From DATIXJ01 sp963714795 (lineage in GTDB: Bacteria; Bacteroidota; Ignavibacteria; UBA10030; SZUA-254), in the NCBI GenBank assembly GCA_963714795.1, contig CAVQPS010000006.1:124001-188000 (forward strand): DNA of 64,000 nucleotides, read 5' to 3'. This document shows positions 25,912 to 34,777 of this stretch, piece by piece. How positions within the stretch are numbered: position 1 is the first letter of the stretch; each line of letters begins with the position of its first letter. Both the position numbers and the translations under genes were made by a program. The notes below the pieces were generated by a model. That model ran no database searches, had not been told where the DNA came from, and saw nothing but the letters and a program-made list of their open reading frames with translations.

Positions 25912-26067
25912 ATGATCGGACAGACAATATCACACTACAAAATTCTTGAGAAGTTAGATGAAGGCGGCATGTCCCAAACTTTCCCACGATCCCGACTTGT
26001 CGGGAGAGTGGATGAAAGTTTGAGGATCCCGCTGGAGCGAAGCAGAAGCGGGAGGCAAACACGATGA
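25912..26067 (+). other. short coupled ORF before ELK6 (51 codons)
   Basis: ATG 25912 starts a second 51-codon frame of the same design: kinase N-terminus with one change (EKLDEGG where others read EKLGEGG), then element B translated, ending at the TGA in the ELK6 start (ATG 26064). The D substitution would damage a glycine loop but is irrelevant to a leader. The 95 bases between ELK5 and this ORF hold several stop codons and no clear signal. Confidence 0.5.
25972..26055 (+). repeat. palindromic element B, copy 2 (84 bp)
   Basis: Nearly identical to copy 1 (a handful of substitutions), with the inner CCCGA/TCGGG stem restored. The spacer CAAACACG between element and kinase ATG is the same in both copies, so element, spacer and kinase 5' end were probably copied together. 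Confidence 0.75.
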
Positions 26068-28193
26068 TAGGGCAGGTCATATCTCATTATAAAATTCTTG
26101 AAAAGTTAGGCGAAGGCGGTATGGGTGTCGTCTACAAGGCTGAAGACACAAAACTCGACCGCATCGTTGCAATCAAGTTTCTTTCGCATCATCTTTCGGC
26201 TTCACAAGAGAACAAAGCGCGATTCATGCAGGAGGCGAAAGCTACTGCTGCGCTGAATCATCCTAATATCCTTGGAGTCTTCGAAATTGATGAGATTGAT
26301 GGCAAACTTTTTTTCGCCATGGAGTTTGTCGAAGGAAAAACATTGAAATCGCACATCGCAAGTTTGAAGTCAGCTACCGGTATTCCTCTCGAACAGGCGA
26401 TCGTTTGGACAAAAGAAATTGCTTCCGGTCTTAAGGCAGCCCATGAAAAAAATATCATTCATCGTGACATCAAACCGGAAAACGTTATGCTCACGAAAGA
26501 TGGTCATTTGAAGATTATGGACTTCGGTATTGCAAAGCTCAAAGGAAGCACAGGGATGACGAAAACCGGATCCTCCATGGGAACTCTTGCGTATATGTCT
26601 CCCGAACAGGCACAAGGAATTTCCGCAGATAACCGGGCTGATATTTGGTCTTTGGGTGTGGTATTTTATGAGATGCTGACAGGTGAAGTACCGTTCAAGG
26701 CGGAACATGAAGCGGGGATGCTCTATCTTATTGTCAACGAGAACCCGCCTGCCCCCAGTGCGATGGATAAAAAAATTCCACGACAGATCGATCCTCTGGT
26801 AACACAGATGCTCGAGAAAGATCGCGATAAACGATTTTCCGGTATGGGAGATATCGTGACCGCACTGGATCAGGTACGGAAGGAAATCGAATCTGCCGCG
26901 GTCGCCCCGAAAGGCAAGGCGATTGTCGTTCTTCCGATCGGGAATATCAGTCCGGACAAAGAAAGCGATTACTTCGGTGATGGATTGACGGAAGAGTTGA
27001 TTGTCAACTTGTCGAAAGTGAAAGAAATCCGTGTCGTTCCGCGTGCGACATCGATGCAGTACCGGGGCACGAACAAAGATATCAAAACGATCGGAAGGGA
27101 ACTTGGTACACGATATATCCTTTCCGGAAACGTGCGAAAGTTTCAGGACAATCTTCGCATCAGCGTAGAGCTTATCGATAATGAGTCGGAGGAACAGATT
27201 TGGGCGGAGACGTACAAAGGGAAACTGGCTGACGTCTTCGATATCCAGGAACAGGTTTCAAAACAGATTGTCGATGCGCTGATGGTGAAACTTTCACCGA
27301 CGGAAAAGATCGTTCTCACGAAACGTTCGACTGTCAACGCCGAAGCATTCGATTGCTATTTACGTGCCCGTGATCATCTGTACCGGCGTACAAAGAACGG
27401 TATTCAATTTGCAATTCAACTTTTTAAGAAGGCAACGGAGCTTGATACACGCTATGCCGCGGCATATGCCGGCCTCGGAGAAGCGTATGCAACGCTCCAC
27501 TACGATTATGATACCAAAGATATCTGGATCGAGAAAGCCATCGAGTCCTGTCTGCGGGGATTGATGTATGATCCGACACTGGCAGAAGCGTATTCTGCTC
27601 TTGGGTTCGCATACATGAGCAAGAAATCGATCGATGAAGCAATATCCGCCGGTCAAAAAGCGATAGAACTCGATCCGAATAATTTCACGGGATACTGGAT
27701 TCTGGGACGATTGTATCATCTGACCGATCGTGACCGGGATGCCGTTGAAATGCATAAGAAAGCAATTGAACTCAATCCGAATTTTCATACGGCATATGGC
27801 GATCTTCGCACGCTCTACGAGAGACTCGGTGAAAAACAAAAGCATGATGAAATTCTTCAAACTCTTATCGAAGTTTATCCGCGATATTTGGCACAACATC
27901 CGGACGATGCGCGTTCGCATATCTATTATGCAATCGATCTCGCACATATCGGACGAAAGGAAGAAGCGCGGGTGGAAGCTGCCCGTGCCCTGGAACTCAG
28001 TCCGGGCGATTCTCTCATGATGTACAATGCCGCCTGCTTTTATTCCCGCATGGGAGAAACGAAACTTGCGCTCGAATCGCTGAAGAATTCCATCGTCGCC
28101 GGATTGGAAGATTATGAATGGATTAAACGCGACGTTGATTTCGACAGTATCCGCAATGAACCTGAGTATATTGAAATGATGAAGGGAAAATAA
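26064..28193 (+). CDS. ELK6: soluble Ser/Thr kinase with TolB_N-like domain and TPRs
   Basis: A 709-residue protein with no membrane helix. The kinase is complete (Lys38, HRD near 133-135, DFG near 153-155, SPEQ). A TolB_N/FlgO-like domain follows directly from about residue 285 (AIVVLPIGNISPDKESDYFG), then about seven TPRs from residue 430 and a short conserved end MMKGK. ELK6-ELK9 form a tandem subfamily of equal length (707-709). Without a TM helix the TPRs should stay in the cytoplasm, unlike in ELK2, 3, 10 and 14. Confidence 0.94.
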   Translation: MIGQVISHYKILEKLGEGGMGVVYKAEDTKLDRIVAIKFLSHHLSASQENKARFMQEAKATAALNHPNILGVFEIDEIDGKLFFAMEFVEGKTLKSHIASLKSATGIPLEQAIVWTKEIASGLKAAHEKNIIHRDIKPENVMLTKDGHLKIMDFGIAKLKGSTGMTKTGSSMGTLAYMSPEQAQGISADNRADIWSLGVVFYEMLTGEVPFKAEHEAGMLYLIVNENPPAPSAMDKKIPRQIDPLVTQMLEKDRDKRFSGMGDIVTALDQVRKEIESAAVAPKGKAIVVLPIGNISPDKESDYFGDGLTEELIVNLSKVKEIRVVPRATSMQYRGTNKDIKTIGRELGTRYILSGNVRKFQDNLRISVELIDNESEEQIWAETYKGKLADVFDIQEQVSKQIVDALMVKLSPTEKIVLTKRSTVNAEAFDCYLRARDHLYRRTKNGIQFAIQLFKKATELDTRYAAAYAGLGEAYATLHYDYDTKDIWIEKAIESCLRGLMYDPTLAEAYSALGFAYMSKKSIDEAISAGQKAIELDPNNFTGYWILGRLYHLTDRDRDAVEMHKKAIELNPNFHTAYGDLRTLYERLGEKQKHDEILQTLIEVYPRYLAQHPDDARSHIYYAIDLAHIGRKEEARVEAARALELSPGDSLMMYNAACFYSRMGETKLALESLKNSIVAGLEDYEWIKRDVDFDSIRNEPEYIEMMKGK

Positions 28194-28199
28194 TCAGCA

Positions 28200-28271
28200 A
28201 TGATCGGACGGACTGTTTCACATTATAAAATATTAGAAAAATTAGGCGAAGGCGGGAGGCAAGCACGATGA
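28200..28271 (+). other. shortened coupled ORF before ELK7 (23 codons)
   Basis: ATG 28200 reads MIGRTVSHYKILEKLGEGG and then RQAR before the TGA inside the ELK7 start (ATG 28268). Compared with the 51-codon versions, everything from the GGCGGC of the kinase start to the GCGGGAGG end of element B is missing. The join falls in a short G/C-rich homology and removes 84 bases, a multiple of three, so the coupling phase is kept. Confidence 0.45.
28252..28259 (+). repeat. residual 3' end of element B
   Basis: GCGGGAGG followed by CAAGCACG matches the last bases of element B plus its spacer. It is what remains after an internal deletion that removed both hairpins. Confidence 0.45.
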
Positions 28272-30397
28272 TAGGGCAGATCATATCTCATTATAAGATA
28301 CTTGAGAAACTCGGCGAGGGTGGTATGGGTGTCGTGTATAAAGCCCAGGATTTGAAGTTGGATCGTTTTGTGGCGATCAAATTTTTGCCGGCGCACCTGT
28401 CCGCATCGGAAGAAAATAAAGCTCGCTTCGTTCAGGAAGCGAAAGCCACCGCTGCCCTTAACCATCCGAATATTCTCAACGTCTACGAGATCGACGAACA
28501 GGATCATGGGATCTTTTTCGTGATGGAATTTCTCGAAGGACGAACGTTGCGGTCACATATATCGAGTTTAAAATCAAGTACGGGAATTCCCTACACGCAG
28601 GCAATCGAATGGACCATGCAGATTGCCAATGGACTTCATACCGCACATCAAAAGAATATCGTTCACAGAGATATCAAGCCCGAGAACATCATGGTTACCA
28701 ACAACGGGCAGTTAAAAATTATGGATTTCGGTATCGCAAAACTCAAAAGCGGTTCTGGATTGACGAGGACGGGAACTTCGCTCGGGACATTCTCGTATAT
28801 GTCTCCCGAACAGGCACAGGGGATGCCTGCCGACCATCGTTCCGATATCTGGTCGTTGGGTGTCGTTCTCTATGAAATGCTCACGACCGATTTGCCGTTC
28901 AAAGCCGAGCACGAAGCCGCGCTTCTCTACCTCATCGTGAACGAAGATCCGCCGCTGACGAGCGCTATGGATAAAAAAATCCCCCGCCATGTTGATCCGC
29001 TTGTCATGAAAATGCTGGCAAAAAATCCCGATCACCGGTTTTCGAATATGGTGGAGGTTGTTCAAGGGTTGTCCGCCGTGAAGAGTGAAATTGAAGCTTC
29101 CGAAGGAATGACAAAAACGAAAGGTATTGCCGTATTGCCTTTCGGGAATATGAGTCCGGACAAAGAAAGTGATTATTTCTGCGATGGATTGACCGAGGAA
29201 CTGATCGTCAATCTTTCGAAGATCAAAGATATTCGTGTCGTTCCCCGTTCAAAAGCGATGCAATACAAAGGTACGACAAAAGAGGTCAAGGTTGTCGGCA
29301 GAGAGTTGGGAACGCGCTATGTTCTTTCCGGGAATGTGAGAAAATTTCAGGATAATCTCCGGATCAGCGTGGAGTTGATTGATATTGAGATTGACGAACA
29401 GCTTTGGGCTGAGACATTTAAAGGTAAACTTGCCGATGTATTTGATATTCAGGAACAGGTTTCCAAACAAATTGTTGATACGATGTTGGTGAAGATTTCT
29501 CCGACGGAAAAAGTTGTTCTGACCAAGCGTCCGACACTCAACACGGAGGCATTCGATTGTTATCTGAGAGCAAGGAATTTTCTTTATCAACTGACGAAAA
29601 ACAGCGTTCAGTTTGCGATGCAGTTGTTTCAAAAGGCAATTGAGCTCGATGCTCGGTATGCAGATGCTTATGCCGGTTTAAGTGAGTCGTATGCCTTCTT
29701 TTATCAGCTCTTCGATCGTCGGGAGGAATGGTTGGATAAAGCAATTGAAGCAAGCTTGAAGGCGCTTATGTATGATCCGTCGTTGTCTGAAGCGTATTCT
29801 GCACTGTCACTTTCTCATTTCCACAAGGACTCTCTGGACGAAGCTTCAGTTGCCGGCCGCAAAGCCATTGAACTGGACCCAAACAACTATTTAGCGTACT
29901 GGATACTCGGGCGTATCTATCATACAACGGATCGCGATCAGGATGCGCTTGAATGTTTCAATAAAGTTGTGGCAATAAATCCTGAATTCTATTCCGTCTA
30001 CAGTGACCTCCAAATCGTCTACGGCAGATTAGGTCGGAAGGATAAATACGAGGAGATGTTGCGCTCTGCGCTGGCAATCTATCCGCGGTATCTCTCTCAA
30101 CATCCGGATGACGCGCGATGTCATATGTTCTATGCGGTAGATCTGGCACAAGCTGGGAAAAAAGACGAAGCAAAAACAGAGGCCGCGCGTGCACTTGAGT
30201 TGAATCCAAACGATCCTTTGATGCTGTACAATGCCGCGTGCTTTTTTGCTCAAATGTCAGAGGCATCAAAAGCAGTGGAGATGTTGCGAAACGCAATTGC
30301 GGCCGGTTATCCCGACTATGAATGGTTCAAGCGGGATCCTGACCTTGACAGCATTCGTAATGATCCCGGCTATATCGAATTAATGAAAGGAAAGTAA
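28268..30397 (+). CDS. ELK7: soluble Ser/Thr kinase with TolB_N-like domain and TPRs
   Basis: A 709-residue close paralogue of ELK6. The kinase motifs are intact (HRDIKPEN, DFGIAK, SPEQ). The TolB_N-like part reads IAVLPFGNMSPDKESDYFCD, then TPRs, ending ELMKGK. The start uses ATGATAGGG as in ELK5 and ELK6. The codons of the end (ATGAAAGGAAAG) supply a purine-rich, Shine-Dalgarno-like stretch for the next start downstream. Confidence 0.94.
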   Translation: MIGQIISHYKILEKLGEGGMGVVYKAQDLKLDRFVAIKFLPAHLSASEENKARFVQEAKATAALNHPNILNVYEIDEQDHGIFFVMEFLEGRTLRSHISSLKSSTGIPYTQAIEWTMQIANGLHTAHQKNIVHRDIKPENIMVTNNGQLKIMDFGIAKLKSGSGLTRTGTSLGTFSYMSPEQAQGMPADHRSDIWSLGVVLYEMLTTDLPFKAEHEAALLYLIVNEDPPLTSAMDKKIPRHVDPLVMKMLAKNPDHRFSNMVEVVQGLSAVKSEIEASEGMTKTKGIAVLPFGNMSPDKESDYFCDGLTEELIVNLSKIKDIRVVPRSKAMQYKGTTKEVKVVGRELGTRYVLSGNVRKFQDNLRISVELIDIEIDEQLWAETFKGKLADVFDIQEQVSKQIVDTMLVKISPTEKVVLTKRPTLNTEAFDCYLRARNFLYQLTKNSVQFAMQLFQKAIELDARYADAYAGLSESYAFFYQLFDRREEWLDKAIEASLKALMYDPSLSEAYSALSLSHFHKDSLDEASVAGRKAIELDPNNYLAYWILGRIYHTTDRDQDALECFNKVVAINPEFYSVYSDLQIVYGRLGRKDKYEEMLRSALAIYPRYLSQHPDDARCHMFYAVDLAQAGKKDEAKTEAARALELNPNDPLMLYNAACFFAQMSEASKAVEMLRNAIAAGYPDYEWFKRDPDLDSIRNDPGYIELMKGK

Positions 30398-30403
30398 TCA
30401 GCA

Positions 30404-30520
30404 ATGATCGGACAAATTCCAAAATTCACCGCGAGCGAAGCGAGTGGATTGAATTTTAATCCCGCCGTGCGGGACGCTCTTCTTTTGAGCGGGACATTCC
30501 CAAGAAAGAAATTTTTATGA
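30404..30520 (+). other. short coupled ORF before ELK8 (38 codons)
   Basis: ATG 30404 starts MIGQI and then leaves the kinase sequence after five codons, reading through palindromic element C (PKFTASEASGLNFNPAVRDA and onward) to the TGA inside the ELK8 start (ATG 30517). A different repeat family from A and B gives the same outcome: an open frame in the coupling phase. Confidence 0.45.
30418..30506 (+). repeat. palindromic element C
   Basis: Stems are AAAATTCA/TGAATTTT (30421-30428 with 30450-30457) around CGAGCGAAGCGAG, CCCGC/GCGGG (30461-30465 with 30469-30473), and CGCTC/GAGCG (30475-30479 with 30487-30491). The GAGCGAAGCG loop motif is shared with element B and resembles a GCGAACGGAGTGAAGC loop in element A. 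Single copy in this window. Confidence 0.6.
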
Positions 30521-32646
30521 TAGGACAAACTGTTTCTCATTATAAGATATTAGAGAAATTAGGTGAAGGCGGCATGGGTGTCGTGTATAAAGCCCAGGAT
30601 TTGAAGTTGGATCGTTTTGTTGCAATCAAATTTCTGCCGCCACATCTTTCTGCATCGGAAGAAAACAAGGCACGCTTCGTTCAGGAAGCAAGAGCGACAG
30701 CCGCACTCAACCATCAAAACATTCTGAGTGTTTATGAGATCGACAATTTCGACGGGACGATGTTTTTCGTGATGGAATATATCGAGGGAAAAACGCTGAA
30801 ATCGTACATCAACGGTTTAAAAGGAAGTGAAGGCATTCCGGTCAAGCAAGCAATCGATTGGACGATTCAGATTGCCCGCGGACTCAACGCCGCTCATGAA
30901 AAAAATATTGTCCACCGTGATATCAAACCGGAAAACATCATGATCACGAAAGAGGGAAATCTGAAGATTACCGATTTCGGAATCGCAAAACTGAAATCCG
31001 GTACCGGCATGACGAGAACGGGAACATCGATGGGAACTCTTGCTTACATGTCATCTGAACAGGCACAAGGACTTGCGGCTGACAATCGATCGGACATCTG
31101 GTCGCTCGGCGTTGTCTTTTATGAAATGCTGACCGGTGATCTGCCGTTCCGCAGCGAGCATGAAGCAGGACTCATGTACCTCATCGTCAATGAAACACCT
31201 CCCGCTCCGAGTCAGATCGACCGCCGCGTTCCCATTCAGGTCGATAATGTTGTCTTGCAGATGCTTAACAAAGACCGCGAATTGCGTCTTCAGAGCGCCG
31301 ATAAGGTTATTGAATCACTCAATCGTGTAAAAGATGAAATTGAGAATTCCACACAAACGGGCAAGACCAAAACCATTGCCGTTTTGCCTTTCACAAATAT
31401 GAGCAACGATCCGGAGAATGAATATTTCAGTGATGGTTTGACGGAAGAAATCATTACCAGTCTGACCCGGCTGAAGGAAATGAAAGTTATTGCACGAACA
31501 ACGACGATGCAGTACAAAGGCACGAAGAAAGACGTCAAAACGATTGGTAGGGAACTTGGCGCCCGGTATATTATGGAAGGAAGCGTCAGAAAATTTCAGG
31601 ACAATATACGCATCACGGCACAGTTTATCGATGTGAACGACGGCACACAGCTCTGGGCGGAAACGTATAAAGGAACGCTCGCCGATGTGTTCGATTTTCA
31701 GGAACAGGTGTCGAAACAGATTGTCGATGCGTTGATGGTCAAACTCACGCCGACCGAAGAAGTCGTACTGACAAAACGTTCCACACTCAATGCGGAAGCA
31801 TTCGACTGCAATCTCAGGGCGCGGAATTTTCTTTACCGGCGGACGAAGAACAGTCTCCAGTTTGCCGTTCAATTATTTCAGCGGGCAATTGAACTCGATC
31901 CGCGTTATGCCGGCGCGTATGCCGGACTCGGTGAAGCGTACGCATCGCTCTACCAGGATTTTGAACGGAACGATGTCTATACGAAAAAGGCAGTGGAGTC
32001 GAGTCTCAAGGCGTTGATGTACGATTCTTCTCTGTCTGAAGCATACGCATCCCTGGGTCTTGCTCATCTCAACAGTAAGGCGTTGGACGATGCACTGCAA
32101 GCAGGAAAAAAAGCAATCGAACTTGATCACAACAACGTTACCGGTTATTGGGTTCTCGGAAGAATTTATCACCTCACGGACCGGAGTAATGAAGCGATAA
32201 CAATGTATTCAAAAGCATTATCCATCAATCCGAATTTTTATTCTGCCGCCGCAGATCTGTTGCTCGAATATCAAAGGACAGGTGATCAGAAAAATGCACA
32301 GATCCAACTCCAGAAAAATCTCGAACTCTATCCGAAATATCTTTCACAACATCCGGACGATGCACGCGGACACATGTTTTTTGCGATTGAACTCGTTATG
32401 GGAGGACGAAAAGAAGAAGGCAAGAATGAAGCGGCGAAAGCTCTGGAACTGAATCCGAACGATCCGTTAATGCTGTACAACGCGGCATGCTTTTATAGTC
32501 AGCTGGGAGAAATAAAACTTTCCGTGGATGCATTCCGCAATTCCGTCATAGCCGGATACGAAAATTTTGAATGGGCTCAGCGGGATACCGACCTCGATCC
32601 GATACGGAATGAGCCCGGTTATATCGATATCATGAAAGGGAAATAA
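30517..32646 (+). CDS. ELK8: soluble Ser/Thr kinase with TolB_N-like domain and TPRs
   Basis: A 709-residue paralogue of ELK6 and ELK7. The core motifs HRDIKPEN and DFGIAK are present, but the activation segment ends MSSEQ where every other member has SPEQ or APEQ. That changes the conserved proline of the APE motif and may weaken activity. The TolB_N-like domain reads IAVLPFTNMSNDPENEYFSD and differs from its tandem neighbours, resembling ELK10 more. TPRs follow, ending DIMKGK. ELK9 begins seven bases after the stop. Confidence 0.93.
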   Translation: MIGQTVSHYKILEKLGEGGMGVVYKAQDLKLDRFVAIKFLPPHLSASEENKARFVQEARATAALNHQNILSVYEIDNFDGTMFFVMEYIEGKTLKSYINGLKGSEGIPVKQAIDWTIQIARGLNAAHEKNIVHRDIKPENIMITKEGNLKITDFGIAKLKSGTGMTRTGTSMGTLAYMSSEQAQGLAADNRSDIWSLGVVFYEMLTGDLPFRSEHEAGLMYLIVNETPPAPSQIDRRVPIQVDNVVLQMLNKDRELRLQSADKVIESLNRVKDEIENSTQTGKTKTIAVLPFTNMSNDPENEYFSDGLTEEIITSLTRLKEMKVIARTTTMQYKGTKKDVKTIGRELGARYIMEGSVRKFQDNIRITAQFIDVNDGTQLWAETYKGTLADVFDFQEQVSKQIVDALMVKLTPTEEVVLTKRSTLNAEAFDCNLRARNFLYRRTKNSLQFAVQLFQRAIELDPRYAGAYAGLGEAYASLYQDFERNDVYTKKAVESSLKALMYDSSLSEAYASLGLAHLNSKALDDALQAGKKAIELDHNNVTGYWVLGRIYHLTDRSNEAITMYSKALSINPNFYSAAADLLLEYQRTGDQKNAQIQLQKNLELYPKYLSQHPDDARGHMFFAIELVMGGRKEEGKNEAAKALELNPNDPLMLYNAACFYSQLGEIKLSVDAFRNSVIAGYENFEWAQRDTDLDPIRNEPGYIDIMKGK

Positions 32647-32653
32647 TTGATTT

Positions 32654-34777
32654 ATGATCGGACAAACAGTCTCACATTACAAGATTTTAGAGAAACTCGG
32701 TGAAGGCGGCATGGGTGTCGTCTATAAAGCCCAGGATCAAAAACTTGATCGGTTCGTTGCCATCAAATTTCTTCCGGTGCAATTATCCTCAAATGCCGAT
32801 AGTAAAGCTCGGTTCATACAAGAAGCAAAAGCTGCCGCTGCACTCAATCATCCTAATATTCTTGGTGTGTATGAAATCGATGAACAAAACGGAAATATAT
32901 TCTTTGTCATGGAATATGTCGATGGCATCACCCTGAAGCATCATATCGTCAATTTCAAATCGGGAATACCGGTCGGCCAGGCAATCGATTGGACGATTCA
33001 GATTGCTCAGGGATTGAAAGCTGCCCATGAAAAAAGCATTGTGCACCGGGATATCAAACCGGAAAACGTGATGCTGGCGAAGGATGGCAAGTTGAAAATT
33101 ATGGATTTCGGTATTGCGAAACTCCGGAGTAATTCCGGACTGACCAAAACAGGAACTTCGCTCGGAACTCTTTCGTATATGTCTCCCGAACAGGCGCAGG
33201 GCATTGCTGCCGATCATCGTTCCGATATCTGGTCGCTTGGTGTGGTGTTGTATGAAATGCTCACCGCCGATCTGCCGTTCAAGGCAGAACATGAAGCCGG
33301 ACTTCTGTATCTCATCGTAAACGAAGAACCGCCTGTCCCAAGCTTGATGGATCGGAAAATTCCGCATCAAATGGATGCTGTGATCATGAAGATGCTTGCG
33401 AAAGAAAGGTCTCAGCGATATCAAAATACCGATGAGTTGGTAAAATCGCTGCAGGAAACGAGTCATTCTATTGACAGTACTCCTGCACCGGTGCAGACAA
33501 AAGCAATTGCTGTTCTTCCGTTCGGCAATATCAGTCCCGATAAAGAAAGCGATTACTTCAGCGACGGGCTTACCGAAGAGCTCATTATCAATTTGTCCCG
33601 ATTAAAAGACATTCGTGTCGTTCCGCGCACGACGTCGATGCAATACAAAGGTACCAATAAGGAAGTCAAAGTGATCGGCAGGGAACTCGGCACAAGATAC
33701 ATCCTTGCCGGAAGCGTAAGGAAGTTTCAGGATAACCTTCGCATTGCCGTGGAGCTGGTGGATGTTGAGGCTGATTCACAGTTGTGGGCGGAGACATATA
33801 AAGGCAAACTTGCCGATGTTTTCGATATTCAGGAACAAGTCTCCAAGCAGATTGTCGATGCTCTTATGGTAAAACTGACACCGATCGAGAAAGCGGTTCT
33901 CTCGAAGCGGTCGACTCTGAATCCTGAAGCATTTGATCTTTATCTCCGGGCACAGGGATTTCTCTACAGATTCTCAAAAAATAATATCAACATCGCACTG
34001 CAATTATTCGAAAAAGCAATCGAACTGGATCAACGGTATGCGGCCGCGTATGCCGGTTTGGGGGAAGCGTATGCATATCTCTACCAATACTTCGAACGAA
34101 GAGATGCCTGGCTTGACAAAGCAATTGAAGCATGTCTGAAAGCCCAAATCTACGACCCGACTCTTTCTGAAGCATATGCCGCTCTTGCCGTTGCCTACTA
34201 TAACCGGAAATCGTTCGACGATGCAATCGTTGCCGGCAGGAAAGCAATTGAACTCGATACCAACAATCATATTGCCTACTGGATTCTCGGACGAATCTAT
34301 CATAATACCGACCGGGATAAAGAATCTGTTGACCTCTTTCAAACGGCCGTCCGACTCAGTCCTGATTTTTATATTGCATTTTCCGATCTCAAATTGGCAT
34401 ACGAACGGCTGGGGGAAAAAGATAAGCAGATGGAAGTGAGCCGTGCATCGTTACAAATGTTTCCGCGAATTTTGTTGCAGCATCCTGATGATGCGCGCGC
34501 CCACATGTTTTATGCCATCGAACTGGCGCAGGTCGGGCGAAAAGAAGAAGCGAAAGCTGAAGCAAAAATTTCGCTTGATTTAAGTCCGGGTGATACGGTG
34601 TCGTTGTATAATGCCGCGTGCTTCTATGCGCAGATGGAAGAAAAACGTCTCGCGCTCGATACGCTTCGGAGCGCTATTCTTGCCGGCTGGGTCGATTATG
34701 AATGGATCAAACGTGACACCGATCTCGATCCCATCCGGAATGAACCGGAATATATTGAGATGATAAAGGATAAATAA
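32654..34777 (+). CDS. ELK9: soluble Ser/Thr kinase with TolB_N-like domain and TPRs
   Basis: A 707-residue last member of the soluble tandem group. All kinase motifs are intact (HRDIKPEN, DFGIAK, SPEQ). TolB_N-like domain from about residue 285 (IAVLPFGNISPDKESDYFSD), then TPRs, ending EMIKDK. The AAAGGATAA at the 3' end both encodes the KDK tail and supplies a ribosome-binding-like sequence for ELK10, whose start codon follows the stop directly. Confidence 0.94.
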   Translation: MIGQTVSHYKILEKLGEGGMGVVYKAQDQKLDRFVAIKFLPVQLSSNADSKARFIQEAKAAAALNHPNILGVYEIDEQNGNIFFVMEYVDGITLKHHIVNFKSGIPVGQAIDWTIQIAQGLKAAHEKSIVHRDIKPENVMLAKDGKLKIMDFGIAKLRSNSGLTKTGTSLGTLSYMSPEQAQGIAADHRSDIWSLGVVLYEMLTADLPFKAEHEAGLLYLIVNEEPPVPSLMDRKIPHQMDAVIMKMLAKERSQRYQNTDELVKSLQETSHSIDSTPAPVQTKAIAVLPFGNISPDKESDYFSDGLTEELIINLSRLKDIRVVPRTTSMQYKGTNKEVKVIGRELGTRYILAGSVRKFQDNLRIAVELVDVEADSQLWAETYKGKLADVFDIQEQVSKQIVDALMVKLTPIEKAVLSKRSTLNPEAFDLYLRAQGFLYRFSKNNINIALQLFEKAIELDQRYAAAYAGLGEAYAYLYQYFERRDAWLDKAIEACLKAQIYDPTLSEAYAALAVAYYNRKSFDDAIVAGRKAIELDTNNHIAYWILGRIYHNTDRDKESVDLFQTAVRLSPDFYIAFSDLKLAYERLGEKDKQMEVSRASLQMFPRILLQHPDDARAHMFYAIELAQVGRKEEAKAEAKISLDLSPGDTVSLYNAACFYAQMEEKRLALDTLRSAILAGWVDYEWIKRDTDLDPIRNEPEYIEMIKDK

